Shown here in pieces: positions 23,290 through 35,578 of a stretch of 64,000 nt of DNA. Origin of the DNA: Steromphala cineraria (Eukaryota; Mollusca; Gastropoda; Trochida; Trochidae); the NCBI GenBank assembly GCA_916613615.1, contig OU744732.1, forward strand, positions 31,940,673 to 32,004,672, in the 5' to 3' direction. The stretch's first letter is position 1. Each line of letters begins with the position of its first letter. Below the pieces are notes generated by a model. That model saw only the letters and a program-made list of their open reading frames with translations, ran no database searches and had not been told where the DNA came from. The translations under genes and the position numbers were made by a program.

Positions 23290-24799
23290 GCAATATGCCA
23301 ATTACACACAATTAGTTAATATAACCATGACTTGTTAATCATCATGTTGTGTATCTATAATTAATCTAGTTGAATACGACGTCAAATTTTTCAAGAATCA
23401 TTAACATTGACTGTTCCAGACTTGATTATTGCTTTTGAAATATTTTTGAACATATCACAAAATGAAAGGTTACAATTTGTTGTTTGTTACACAAATCAAC
23501 TCATGCATTCTCCATTATACATATATAATAATAATCAAGCCGTTTTGACTCATTATATAAACAAAGAGGTTTGTAACTTTGAAATCAATTTAACCTCACA
23601 TCATGATTGATGCTTAATAAATCATTTGCAAATTCAAAATATTCTTTGTTCTAGAAGGTTGTGAAATAGAAGGTTTGATAATGATTTAGAATTCCGAAAT
23701 ATTTGTGTTGTTTTTTCCTTTTATCTGAGATATGTTTACTCCCAATGATTTTAAGTGCCAAATTTATTTGATTCCAAGTAATTACCAATTCAATTCAATT
23801 CTTTTATTCTGTATAAGGGACCTTAGACCCAGGGTACAAAAAGTGCAACACATGATTTGGTGAGGATATTCAAAATACAATATCTTATATAATTGCAATT
23901 GCCAATAGTTTATCAAGTCTTATATGAATTCTTTTTACAAATTTTCAGGAATATGGTATTCATGATCCACAGCAAGTTAAAATACAGAAATAGTTCCACT
24001 GCTAGCATGCTATCAATTAATATTGACTTCTTTCATAAATATATTATGAAATTCCTCATAAACATATATTTCCCAATGGGAAGCAGTGATTCCAATCAAA
24101 ATGAATATAAGCCTATCAGAACAACCTTGGCTCTCAATCAGCTGATATTGAGTACTTATATAAGTCAGTTATCATAGATCACCCGTGCGTGTTTGAAACC
24201 GATTGTCGCCGGACGCCAACTGATCACATACATCGTAATTATTGTTCTCCCAAGTGTTTAATGTCAGATATCTCGACTCGTAATGAAATGGCGCTTCTGT
24301 GAACACAGCCTCACAATTGCTCTGTTCACCTATAATCAATTACTGTGATCATTGATTCTTTCATTTGTTGGCATAATAGGTGAGACATCCTTGAAAATTA
24401 CAGATTCTTGAACAATTTGGTAGATGTTTTTAACGATAATGGAAAAGCTTAAAAACAATATGGGATATTGTTCTTGAGAAATTAAAAAATGATATGTAAT
24501 CGGATTGTGATATGTACTGGACAAATGTTATGGTTTTGTAATGTTATTATTTAAATATCCTCAGCTAGCAAATGATGAAATAGTTTTTTTTATCTTAAAA
24601 TTTTTTTTTATCCCAAATTATATTTGTCCAGGTTAATATACATATTGACCGTTGGAAAAGAGTCATTTAATCTTTCCATTTCTTGGAAGCAAAGTCATGC
24701 ACAACGACCTGAATTAACCACAATTCTTTCATTATCTATCATACAAATAATTCATATAACAAGATAACAATTGTCACTTCGGACCGTTGAAGCACCTTG
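23290..24799. other. AT-rich stretch without recognised features
   Basis: No supported exon. A 94-codon frame at 23,893-24,177 shows no domain and sits in AT-rich sequence. AATTCAATTCAATTC occurs near 23,787. Confidence 0.4.
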
Positions 24800-25174
24800 C
24801 AGCGACTTTACATTTCCATCATTAATGTATCATTTTCAGACAGTACATAAAATGTAAACAATGTACACTTTATAACATTTTATTGTCCTCAGTACATACA
24901 TACATATCGGAAATTTGTTTTGTGCCAAAGAACAATATGAAGTTATAGAAGATTATGGCAAGTATTCTAGCAAAACTGTTGGCAGCCATTTTTGAGTGAT
25001 GCACCTCCTATCCATTTCCTTTAGAATAATGGATTTGGTTAGTTTAGCTATAGAAAATATGTTCATTTTAAAACTGCTACATATGATTGAATAACATTGT
25101 CTTGCAATCAAAAACATTTCAATTTCGTGAGATCATTTTATTTTCCTACACAAAGTGCTACTGCTCCTCAAAAA
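24800..25174 (+). mobile_element. Heavily diverged MITE-A relative
   Basis: Only the right end (CAAAGTGCTACTGCTCC) and the core word CTGTTGGCAGCCATTTTTGA are recognisable. The left boundary is a guess. Confidence 0.35.
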
Positions 25175-26146
25175 GTTTTTCCAGTTGTGTTTCTTGATCA
25201 AAGGCTGCAACTCCCTTTCTTGGGCTTTCAAGCACTTTTTACATTACAATGCTTGTTTACCATCTAGTGAAATATTAGTAGTGACATTACAATATGTGCA
25301 CATGTGCAAAATATACTCACTGCAGCACACAAGTTCAATTTTGTGTGTGTCTGAGACATCATTGAATGATTTTAAAGACATGACATTGACAGGATTTAAA
25401 TGTGAAGGGAGTAGGCTTTTTAATTAAAGATTCCATGTGACTCAAATTAAGTATATTGGTAAAAATAATTTGCACTAGATTGTTTTTCATAATTTACAAA
25501 ACTTACAAATTTACTGTATATTCCTTGATTTCCACTTAAGAAATAAAAGAATTCACATCCATTTTATAATATACACTACAATGGGTAAATATCTCCAAAA
25601 ACTCCATAGATATTTTTCATAGCAAATTTGATTTGCATATGGCAGCCAAAATTGGACAAGAAACTAATAATGTGACTGAAAATGTCCTCTTAAAATCTAC
25701 ATTTCCCCCATTTAAAGTTCATAACAGCCACTACATAAAGTTCTGCACACTAAAAACCTATAATCTTGTCTGTGCTTCGCAAATGCATTAAGCTCTTCAG
25801 ACATATCTTTTTATAGTTTCTCAAAAATTGCCTTCTATCACGATCCATTAAATTGGCAACCAAATATATCTTAGTGAGGTAGGCGGATAAATAGTTAATT
25901 AAAATGAATGCAATTTTTATTTATTCCAGTGGCTGCATGGTTTAAACATTGCCATAAAAACTAGCTGTCTATTTGATTAAATGAGGAATAAAAATCTCCT
26001 TTAATCTCAAGGTTGTAATCCTTTCTTCATTTATTCTGAAATAGTTGGTTTGTAAACATTGGTTATTAATTAAGAAGAATTTCACTTAGAATGTACTACC
26101 GGAAAATACTAAAAAAAATCTACAAAATTTCACAATAAAGGACTGT
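25175..26146. other. AT-rich stretch without recognised features
   Basis: Short frames only. Nothing supportable. Confidence 0.45.
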
Positions 26147-26504
26147 TTAAAGGGGAAGTAGCACATTTTAAAATAATTTTATATTGTAAAATTTTCACTG
26201 ATAATTGTAAGTTAATGCTAAATTTGGACAGTGGTAATAATTTAAATACACAAGCCAATCATCCATAGTCAGAGGACAAAGTATGAAGATCGAATCACAT
26301 AAAATTCATTGGCGGCCATTTTGTGTGAACACCTTTAATTCATTTTGTGTAAGAAAAAGGAATCGCATGACTAAACTTTATGTTATATATTTGAATTATT
26401 ACTGCTCCATTTAGTTTAGATACATTGTCTTTCAATTGTAACCATTAATTTTCATTTTCCTGACATCACCTTATATCCCCTGAAAATGTGCTACTGCCCT
26501 TTAA
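26147..26504 (+). mobile_element. MITE-A copy 4
   Basis: Left end TTAAAGGGGAAGTAGCACA, right end ATGTGCTACTGCCCTTTAA. Core blocks GCCAATCATCCATAGTCAG, CATTGGCGGCCATTTTGTG and TTCATTTTGTGTAAGAAAAA are kept. Both ends carry G-to-A type changes of the CACGTG-like terminal word. Confidence 0.88.
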
Positions 26505-27013
26505 GTAGAACTTGTAGACAATTGCACATACTGATTCTTTACCATTTCAATCACTAATAATTCAGAATTTATGTTAGATAAGTAAATATTGACGGTATGA
26601 TATTTATTTACTTATTATAAAGTTAATCTATTGGAATTTGGACAGTACTTTTTACCCTCTTTTCACCAATTTCTGTTTTCAAGTTCATGACCTAAAATTG
26701 TAACATAACAGACAGAATTTAACCATTTGGACAAGGGTTAATTTCCAAAGTTGAATTTGCATAATGCCTTGCTAAAATATAACATGTGACATCTATAAAA
26801 CTCTACTTCTTTTAAGAAAACGAGAAGGCTATTAAATGAAACCTCTTTTATTCTATATCCAGCGTCATAACAGTCATTTTAGTGTTACAGGAAGTCATTA
26901 AATTTAAACATTTCTGCCTGGTGGGTCTTTTATAGTTTACTTTTAATTTCAGGATCGGTGCCAGTCAGGCGAGTAGTTATACATGTAACATTTAAAATAA
27001 ATAATGTATACCT
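26505..27013. other. Unassigned AT-rich stretch
   Basis: Nothing recognised. Confidence 0.4.
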
Positions 27014-27085
27014 TTAAAGGGACTGTTCTATCAGGGTATATTTTGTAAAAATTGTTTTTAATTTTATTTAATTTTTAAATGTGCA
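27014..27085 (+). mobile_element. MITE-B left-end fragment
   Basis: TTAAAGGGACTGTTCTATCA and GGGTATATTTTGT match the MITE-B left end. No matching right end follows within 400 bp, so this is a truncated copy. Confidence 0.5.
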
Positions 27086-27161
27086 GTTAATCTATCAATA
27101 CATTAAGTTTATTCATATTGTAATGTAAAATGTGTAAGGGTACAGCACTTTTTCTGTCAAT

Positions 27162-27342
27162 GAGATGGTCACACTTGATTCGCCTTTATGTCAGCTGCCG
27201 TTTCGTTTATTTTGGTAAATTATCTCCTATTTAATTAATTTCGGTCCGATTTTCCCAGGTTGTTTGCAAAATTTTGCAAAAATACAAAGAAAACAGTAAA
27301 ATTACTTTTGAAAATTATGAACTCTGATAATGGATCTTTAAA
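27162..27342 (+). repeat. Dispersed repeat F, copy 2
   Basis: Partner of 14,434-14,622, in the same orientation and block order. GCGGCC of copy 1 reads CAGCTGCC here. Confidence 0.75.
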
Positions 27343-27529
27343 GAGCCTTCAAAAAGTGTTTCGGTTGTAAATATATATTAATACTGAACTTGTGACTGAA
27401 CTTCCCTGTGACTATGAGCATGTTGACTGCATTGAATTTAGCGTATTTGTGTTGATATCATTATTTTTATCATTATGTTGATAGGACTAATGACTTTTAT
27501 TATATGATTGAAGGTGAGATATTTAGAGG

Positions 27530-27686
27530 ATATTTGTGTTTTCTTGACAAATACCATGTTTATCTCATCGAGTGAGGAAGAAAGCTTATATTTTCACGAG
27601 TGGCGCAGCCACGAGTGTAAATATATATAACTTTTCTGCCTCACGAGATCAGATAAACATGGTATTTGTCAAGAAAACGCAAATTT
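27530..27686. repeat. 157-bp palindrome with CACGAG loop
   Basis: The left arm runs TTTTCTTGACAAATACCATG, TTTATCTCATCGAGTGAGG, then TATATTTTCACGAGTG. The right arm is the near-perfect complement. The centre is GGCGCAGCC. The same module sits at 37,962-38,126. Confidence 0.9.
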
Positions 27687-27843
27687 TCTATTTATTTTAT
27701 TATTTAATCACTGTATTTTTAACAAATTTGAAGCGCATTTACGATGAGTCTGCTTCAAAAAGAGCCCGTCGCCAAAGCAACAATATGACGTCATGAGCGT
27801 GTCATTGCGTTAGAGCATTGTTCGATGACTTCAGGTCATTGTT

Positions 27844-27902
27844 GTTATCAGTCACTAGTGACTGATAACACGTTCCATTGTTATTGTCACTAGTGACTGA
27901 TA
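27844..27902. repeat. 26-bp perfect palindrome and a second half-copy
   Basis: GTTATCAGTCACT is followed directly by its reverse complement AGTGACTGATAAC (27,844-27,869). GTCACTAGTGACTGATAAC recurs about 17 bp further on. Confidence 0.85.
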
Positions 27903-27960
27903 ACACAGTTTATTGTCATTGATAGATCTCGGTATTTCATCGCCAATCATATAATAATAT

Positions 27961-29221
27961 GTTCTATTAGTGAAATAAACCCTCTATTTGGCTACAGTGA
28001 CGATAACCTTTTGGACAAAAATTTCAACTAAAAAATAAGTAAACTTTGGGCTTAGATAGACTTAAATATCATAGGCATCATGACCCCCAACTAAGTGCAT
28101 GTAGCGCTTCTCTGGTTTAAGCAGTCTAAAATTCAAACTTTTCAATATCCCTCGAAATATTTTATTACCTTGCCATTTCAAAAGACAGTTTGTGCTTTAT
28201 CACTGTGGTTTGGTTGATTGATTGAATCAATCCGTAAATTCATTAAATGAGATTTGTTAATATGTCAAATGAATAAGATTTGTTTTCTTTCAAGATTCAT
28301 TAATTTTCTCAATTCATTTCAAAGTTTTAATAATAAGATTTGTTAAATAATTAATGAATTTGCATGAGCCACCCACATAAAACTGATTTGTTTTCTGTTT
28401 TTACAATTTGGTTTGCTCATCAATTTAACAAAGAATTTCTACCTCTATTCCAACTTTAAATCAAATCATTTATTAGAATGTTTTGTTGAGGGGTTTAGAT
28501 TTTAATTACAAACTAAAATTTATTTTGGCACAAGCCATCAATTCAACATAATCTTTTTTTTTTCAGGGATTAAATACAGGTTTATGAAGTTTTTTAAAAA
28601 TGATGAATTTTGACAGAAAAATTCAAAAGAATATTATTGATAGATTACATTTGCTTTTTTATTCTTGGAGGTTTTAGAGGATAAAGCTGTTAAATATAAA
28701 TAGACATAAAAATTTAAAGTAATAATTATCCGCACTTAGTCTGAACATTCATGATGGATTTACAAGAAAATTTAAGAGACAGAATCAAAGTATGTACATT
28801 CATGCATCGATTTCTTACCAGGCTTAAAATTATCTTCCTTTGACGTTTAAGTGAAACTTTTCATCAAGAAATTACATGCCGCATTAGATAAAACCTAAAA
28901 AGGATTTAAATTTAAAATACTTCTATTTTCAGGTGTGTAGGAGGATCTTAAGAAGATAAAAATAATGTAGAATTTTTAGAAAAGGACTTTTTCTTGGAGT
29001 TCAATTAAGTTTTTACTTTGAGTGATTGTATGAGAAATTGGTTACCACAATTTGAAATTAAAGTCTATTTTTCACCAAATTGAAAAAAATCAAAAGATAT
29101 ATTTGAACTCTTTGCTGCAACTGTAAATTGCTAATTTTTTAGTAACAAGCAGAAGAAGATTAATACCGGTAAGTCTAGCAATCAGAAAAAATAAAACTTT
29201 CCAAAATGTGATTGCAGTGCA
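27961..29221. other. AT-rich stretch without recognised features
   Basis: Very AT-rich with TTAATGAATT-like words. No exon or element found. Confidence 0.45.
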
Positions 29222-29224
29222 GGA

Positions 29225-29261
29225 GGGGGGGGGGGGGGGGGGGGGACAGGAGGGGGGGGGG
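29225..29261 (+). repeat. Poly-G tract
   Basis: A run of 21 G, then ACAGGA, then ten G. Homopolymer length in assemblies is unreliable here. Confidence 0.9.
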
Positions 29262-29302
29262 AGGAGATTAGGTTGGTGTTGGAGGCCGTGGTTTTTAATG
29301 TT

Positions 29303-29500
29303 GCATACTTGAACTCATATCTTTAAAGGTCCTCACATTAAAATTGCTGCTAGCAGTTTCCACTTTTCTGCTCTCCAACTATGGATAATCCACAATCTAT
29401 GCATACTTGACCTCTTATTTTTAATGGTGCTCACACTAAATTTGCTGCCAGCAGTTTACACTTTTGTTCTGCTCTCTACAACGATGGATAATCTGGACAT
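29303..29500 (+). repeat. Tandem duplication of about 97 bp
   Basis: GCATACTTGAACTCATATCT and GCATACTTGACCTCTTATTT start two units. Both continue with a CTCACATTAAA- or CTCACACTAAA-type word, GCTGC(T/C)AGCAGTTT and TGGATAATC. MITE-A-like words (CAACTATGGATAATCC) suggest this lies in the body of an old MITE-A relative that ends at 29,585. Confidence 0.7.
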
Positions 29501-29559
29501 AATTTCCATATTAACATATGAAAATGATTTTGATTATTAATTACAAATTCAAACAACAA

Positions 29560-29585
29560 AACGTGACATGCTACTGCCCCTTTAA
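29560..29585. mobile_element. MITE-A right-end fragment
   Basis: AACGTGACATGCTACTGCCCC followed by TTTAA is the MITE-A right terminus with a three-base insertion. The body upstream is too decayed to bound. Confidence 0.6.
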
Positions 29586-30561
29586 CAATCCCCCTTTTAA
29601 CACCAAATAATTTTGTTTATTGAATTTCCTCCGCAGGCCTTTCAAGGGGATTCAGTTATTTTCCAGGTGTTTTAAAACAGCTTCCATGGCGTGAAGCAAT
29701 GGCTCAGTATGATTCAATGAAGCCTCCAGAGAAGAACTTAATGCTATTAAGTTTCCCTAAATAAACAAAGGCCAGTCCAATGGGACGTCTCCGCTTCCAG
29801 TCTCCTCTTAATATTGGGATATGTCTCATTTTGCTAATGCAGGAAAAATTTGACACTAAGTCGCAACAAAAATATTGTATTTTTTCAGAGAGACGTATTT
29901 GCTTTTGATAGCTTTAGTTTGTGAATGGAGACTGACTGATTTGGTTTAAAGTGACACAGAGTATCTTTCTTAAAATTGTGTTTGGTTTTGATAATTAAGC
30001 TACAAAATATCTAATATGCTGATTAAAGTTCATATCTCATCACTGGACTTGCAAATATATCCATTTATGCATAATATCTCTAAAATGCTTGATTTTATGG
30101 AAAAATCAAGAAAACATTTCAAATACGTTTAGTATTTGAAATGATGCATCCAATTAAACTACCTATTAGTTACAATACCTAATAAACACTATCGAATCGA
30201 ATATATCTTCCTGTCAGCTTATGACCAAGTTTAAAAATTACGTTTGGCAAACTTGCGCGCCACTTAAGCCACATTGTCCGGTTTTCGATCAAAATCCCGA
30301 CTTTGAATGGCCGTATTTTCACTCTAATGTACTGATTGACCTTTAACTTGATATTTTCAGTAACAGTTAGTGGTTCCCGATGTAATAACATCGATTTCAA
30401 AATTTGACATATGTGATCCTACCAAAATACTCTGTGTCTCTTTAAGTCTGATCCAAGTAACAGAAAAAAAAAAAATTCCCGAGAGATGTACAAATGTATC
30501 TGCATTGATAAGGTTTTCAATTTGTTGAATGGAAGTTGACTGATTTTGCATTTTGACACTA
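29586..30561. other. Unassigned stretch
   Basis: No supported gene. Minus-strand frames near 30,179-30,655 overlap each other and show no domain. Confidence 0.4.
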
Positions 30562-31436
30562 ATGCCCTTTTAAATGTAGACTTTACTCCTGAGAGTATAA
30601 TTACTCCTAGGAGTATTTTTGCTCCATTGAGTGAAAGTATATTTACTTTATACATTCCATTTAAGGACCCTTAAGTATATCATGATTTGCTTATAGTTGA
30701 AATATTTTTTTTCATAGAAAACTTAAAGTGTGAAATGCTTATCCTGAGGCACAGAAGAAATTAACCAAATTTAACCATAGATTTTGTTTGGTCATGCAAT
30801 CAACTTCAAGTGTAAAAGGGGTAAAAGCAGGTTTTCAGTTTCAAAAGAATGACACTCAACACACACTCATTAGAAAACTTGTTCTGAACAAGTTAAAAAG
30901 AATAATCATTATTGTAACTTTTTATTGATGAAAAAACAATAGTATTGTTCAGAAACTATATAAATGCAAGTCAAATACCTCAACCCAATCATTCAATTAT
31001 GCCAATACTTTAGAAAATGACACGGATACTTACAGGAGTAAAAGTAAATATACTTTTAATTTACCTCCTGGGGTGGAGTATTTAACTCCTAGGAGATACT
31101 CCTGTAAGTAAATTAGTTTTCGACTGTTTACAGGGCGCGTTTACTCACTGTAAGTATATTTTCTCCTAGGAGTAAATATACTTATAGGAGTAAACGTGTG
31201 CATGTAAAAAGGGCTTTAGCTTATACTATAGAAAATGACACGGGTACTTACAGGAGTAAAAGTAAATATGCTTTTACTTTACCTCTTGAGTTGGAGTATT
31301 TAACTTCTAGGAGATACTCCTGTAGGTAAATTAGTTATGAACTGATTACATGACACATTTACTCCCTGTAGGTATATTTACTCCTAGGAGTAAATATACT
31401 TAAAGGAGTAAATGTGTGTATGTAAAAAGGGCTTTA
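30562..31436. mobile_element. Fold-back-like element E with TACTCCTAGGAGTA palindromes
   Basis: The left end ATGCCCTTTTAAATGTAGAC, followed by TTTACTCC, is the diverged complement of the right end GGAGTAAATGTGTG then TATGTAAAAAGGGCTTT. The perfect palindrome TACTCCTAGGAGTA or the same core ACTCCTAGGAG occurs repeatedly. The right part is duplicated in tandem (31,009-31,217 and 31,227-31,436), each copy opening with TAGAAAATGACACGG and closing with the terminal repeat. No protein frame. Confidence 0.7.
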
Positions 31437-32889
31437 TTTACTCTAAATTTCAAGAAATATTTTGGATTTTTCATACATGATGTGTCTGTTTTCAAATGTT
31501 TTCAAACTGTGAATGGAGTATGAATGATCTTATCTGAGAATTGGGCATAAACTTATATCTATTTCAGGAAATTCGTTGTGACAAAAATAAGATTTGAAGC
31601 TCAGCATTTGAAAGGCCAAGAAGGGGAGTTATATATTTTTTCAAGAACCACAACTTGTTTATTTATATTTTCCTTATTGATGTTTTATTTCTATCATACC
31701 TTAAAAATCTTTTGTTGTTTTAAGTGTTTCATTCTTGGTTTTATACTTAATTTAGGAACTAAGAGCATAATTTTGTACTGAGTCTCAGCTCTTGAATGCA
31801 CTTTTAACCCTTTCAAGGTGATATTGGTTAGAAGTAACTGAAATATGGTAAATATTTGGACCTTTATTTCCTCTAAATACTCTTGTGCAATTTACAATGT
31901 CAGGATGACTTTTAAAGTAAAATAGGAACAAATTGGTCTTAGAATAACATGGTGAAACAATTTTGTAAAAATGTTGTTCTCTGCTGATTGAGTGAATGTA
32001 GATTATCTAAGATTGCAGACTCAGTTTTTATAATTGGAGGTATTGGCAAGTCACGTTCCTGGAATCTTTAGAAACGGTTTCGTCTTATTTCATCCTATAT
32101 GCAGTCTGGGGACTTCTTCAGTGGTATTTGGAGCAGAAACTGTGTTAAGGAGCTTATAAAAAAATGTGACAAGTTGGAAGAAATTAACTTTTTAGAAAAT
32201 TTCAGATAAATCATTCTTATATGTTCATTGGTGTGTGTGTTAAATCGATTTCCCCCACAGATTCCCAAAGAGAAAATTGAACAAAAAAGTAAAATTAGGC
32301 TCTGTGATTGAAACATATTTTTTAGATTTAGCTTATGCAGCGCTTGTGGATTGCCTACCTCACTGATTAGCTGTGTGGAATATAGTAGGGGAGGGTGCTA
32401 ACTCGATTTTAAGGTTGAGTTCAGATTTTGGATTTTTATCATTAGGACACTGAGAGATTGATTGATGGGCATTTCTTATCATTGAATGGTTATTATGACA
32501 GATATTAAGAGACCAGAGAGATTTTTTCATTCGTTTGCATGTTTGGATCAATCGATTGTCTTCATCCGAGCATATTATACCCTTTCTTTCCCTGCTTTCC
32601 ATCCTATAGATTGGTCAACGGGTATCTCCTTAGGATCCTAATACAGACATTTCGATGCAAATCTGGAAATGTCTATAAACACTGTTGTGTTCTGCTCGGC
32701 TAAAAACATGTGTTTGGATTAAAAAAATCTTTGGCTTATATTATTTAACATAATCTCAAATCTTTGAAAGTGTCTAAGACAATTATTTGAATGTATATAA
32801 TACAAGAAAATAACTAGGTCTTTGGCCTCTCTGCAAACAAATCATGTAGAATCTTCCATCCTTTTACAAGTGTGAATAGTTCTCAAAAG
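31437..32889. other. AT-rich stretch without recognised features
   Basis: Short frames at 31,578-31,781 (+) and 32,095-32,602 (-) show no domain, and no splice-flanked exon could be defended. Confidence 0.4.
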
Positions 32890-33122
32890 AGAGGTGAGGT
32901 GATGTGGGGTTTATTGTGTTTTCAAGAGTATTTCGATTCTATTGCGGCTGCTAGTATTTTTGCAGGGAGAAAGCCCCATCACAAATGTGGCTATGTATTG
33001 CTGTGAAACCTGCGAGCTGGAACTAGCGAACCATTGTGAAATTCAGCGTAGCATTGCACCCAAACCTGACTGCATGTAGAACAGTTCTCTACTGCAGACA
33101 AAGTTGCCGAGCTCCTGATCCT
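32890..33122 (-). mobile_element. tRNA-derived SINE with (CACCT)n tail, copy 2
   Basis: Reads GAGGTGAGGTGATGTGGGGTT on the + strand, the complement of the tail, and continues backwards through AGGGAGAAAGCCCCA to TGCAGACAAAGTTGCCGAGC. It matches 20,945-21,205 in reverse orientation and stops before the B box, so it is a 5'-truncated copy. Confidence 0.78.
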
Positions 33123-34083
33123 AAGCCAAACGCGCTTCTTCAAAAGAGAGAAAATCTAGTGTGTTCATGTTTAAAAGTATACTAATGAGGTAAATCTTAA
33201 CTATAACGATGATGAAATTCAAATTGATTTGATTCTTTCACTAAAACATGCTTCTTCAATTTTAGAAAAAGTTCAGTTGATTTGAAGAATTTTAGGAAGT
33301 AAAGAATCACAAAGTTTAGTTTGGAACGTTGTTTCCATAACAATCAATCTTCTAAAGTATGCATACTGTTAGTCTGTCATCCAGACCCTAAAGCAAAAAT
33401 ATTTAATTAATGACCAACCAAGTCTAGAAAAGTATAGCAAGTCTAGATCGCTCAGCTTTAGTTAGCTGAAGTTAAAGCATCTTCTGGATTCCATTTTGTT
33501 ATCATACATGATTTGTTTAAAATATTGTCAATATTGAAAAAAATACTTCTGAGAATAAATGTTAGTCTAGCATTCTGTTAGTGATGGATTTATTGTCAAT
33601 ATGGTTCTTGGTCAATCATTGTATCCAAAGATAGATGATAAAATTACTAAAAAAAACATTCTTCTTGAATTACCTTCAATAATAAAAATCATTTATCTAT
33701 GACGTTCTCTAGGTGAAACTATTCCTCAGCTCCAGAAATGATTTCTTTGGTACAATGACGGTAACAACAATCTCTTATCATGATAAATCATCTCCTTCTA
33801 TATAGATTTCCCCTCTGTTGCCCCTTCAGAATTCTTAACAAGATCGACCGTTTGAGTCCTGACAATTTATGGAACATCTAAAAATGATTCATTACATCAA
33901 AGACCATTCATTTTTCCTGAAATAGCTTCTGCAGTATGGAAATAGTAACACCAATCTCTTATCATGGTTAATTTTCACATCAATATGTTTTCCTCCCACC
34001 CCCACATTATCTTATCGCCATTAGAAGAGGGTATAAGGACCCTAGTAAGTCACTAATTCTCTTCATAATATGATACATCATCG
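33123..34083. other. Unassigned stretch with weak internal repeats
   Basis: ACAATCTCTTATCATGATAA (about 33,768) and CCAATCTCTTATCATGGTTA (about 33,950) mark a diverged tandem pair. No gene seen. Confidence 0.4.
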
Positions 34084-34340
34084 ACTTACACATTCGTGAC
34101 TTCTCTTATACCCCAGCCAAGTCCTTAGACATATTGGACAGGCTTGTTAGATGTCAAGTTAACCATTTAGTTACTTTTCATGATTCACCAAATTACAAAT
34201 ATTCGTGACTGCTCACCCACCCCCATCAAATCGTTAGACATATCAACAAGTGTTGGACCATATTATTAGATGTCAATTAGCTACCTTTAATAAATCATTG
34301 ACTTACACATATTGATGATTTCTCATTCTCTTTTGCCAAT
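34084..34340 (+). repeat. Diverged tandem repeat of about 115 bp
   Basis: ATTCGTGACTTCTC, then CCTTAGACATATTGGACAGG, then TTAGATGTCAAGTTAACCAT is followed by ATTCGTGACTGCTCAC, CGTTAGACATATCAACAAG and TTAGATGTCAATTAGCTACC. A partial third unit starts near 34,309, and another fragment (CTTAGACATATCAACAATGG) lies at about 35,175. Confidence 0.6.
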
Positions 34341-34974
34341 CATTTTTTAATATCAGCATATGTGAATCCACAGAGCTCGTACAATACCCTGATCATCTTC
34401 AGGCCAAAAGCCTCATATTACTGATGGCATGTTCTTCATGCCTTTATTAATTAAACATGTATCTATCTTCAAAGATTGAATGTCATTGTGAAAGTTTATA
34501 TCTCACACTCAACAGATTTTGTCCTCCAAGAAGTGCTGCTATTACTGCTATTTATGCCAGTTGATTCATTGGCTGTTTTACCCTTTCATCCCCGAAACAC
34601 CAATAATAAGTATGTTTTGAGCCTTATTCCAGGCTTTCTAGGTCTGAAGGGTTGTATAGCTAGCAACACAAGGCTTTGAAGCTGCATGTTGAAGTGAGAT
34701 CGGGGTACTGATTTGTCTGATGTAGTGGAATTTAGGAATGTCATATGTTGACGGAGAAGTTGAGAACTTTAGTCTTGTCAATGAGGAGTTGTTGCATTAT
34801 TTTTGGGACAAGGAGATGTTGGGTTGATATGCTGATCTGTGAACATACTCTAAGTCTAAGGGTTACTGGAGGGCTGCACCAACTCAAAAGGCGATAGGCA
34901 TATATAATAATTATTTATAATCCTCATTAAAAATTAATTGGAAGTGTGCCCATGGACCTGCTACTTCAAGTGAC
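34341..34974. other. Unassigned stretch
   Basis: A 67-codon frame at 34,476-34,679 shows no domain. Nothing else was recognised. Confidence 0.35.
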
Positions 34975-35107
34975 ATTCTATCCTTATTATGCTGAGCATC
35001 AAGCAAGGAAGTAACATCTCCCATCTTTTGGTATTACGCCACCAGGAATCAAACCCTGGCCTCTCGGTCGATGAGCGGACACTCTACTAACTGAGCTACA
35101 ACCCAAG
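34975..35107 (-). mobile_element. tRNA-derived SINE (family 3), copy 1
   Basis: On the minus strand GGGTTGTAGCTCAGTTAGTA is a clear A box and CCAGGGTTTGATTCCTGG a B box inside a perfect 5-bp T stem. The would-be acceptor strands GGGTTGT and TGGCGTA do not pair, so this is not a working tRNA. The body shares AAGCAAGGAAGTAACATCTC with the copy at 39,884-40,122. Confidence 0.75.
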
Positions 35108-35578
35108 TTACCACCTCACATTGTGGCCCTGGTCTTGGTTTATACACATTATCTCTTGCAAATCCCTGCAAAAATCTTAGACATATCAACAATGGTTGGA
35201 TGAGATATCAGAAGGCAATTTAAGCTATTATTCTCATAAAAAGGGGAGTTTACATCATAAGTTGATATGCTGTCATGGAGAGTTCAGTTGTTCAACCAAC
35301 TCAGGGCTTCAAACTTTAAAAATAAATCTAAGTGAATTGTTTAATTATGTCATCACACTGCCTAGCTTTAAAAGAGAAAAATATTTGATGGATAAAAAAA
35401 AACTTTCTTGTCATAAATAACAAAAATACAGAGTATATTTATCAGTCGGTTGTTAACAAATTGGGATACATATTTGAAATTGGGATACAAATATACTTAA
35501 AATCTCTGAAATATAGAGATTTTTACAATAAAGAAGTTGTTATCCAGAAAATGTTGCTGCTCTTGTATATCCCACTGT
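35108..35578. other. Unassigned AT-rich stretch
   Basis: Apart from the repeat fragment near 35,175 nothing was recognised. Confidence 0.4.

Larger units (their letters stand above)
27496..27960. mobile_element. Element D copy 1, hairpin-bearing
   Basis: The ends TTTATTATATGATTG and CAATCATATAATAA are inverted repeats. Inside is a long palindrome (27,530-27,686), then GATGACTTCAGGTCATTG and paired GTCACTAGTGAC palindromes. The general plan (ATATAATA ends plus one very strong hairpin) matches element C, although the hairpin sequences differ. A relative lies at 37,962-38,385. A 74-codon frame crosses the hairpin and is not supported. Confidence 0.55.

Noticed and set aside
35030..35107. tRNA gene on the minus strand
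   Set aside because: A and B boxes and a T stem are present, but the acceptor strands do not pair and the anticodon arm is poor. A linked body shared with 40 kb shows a SINE.
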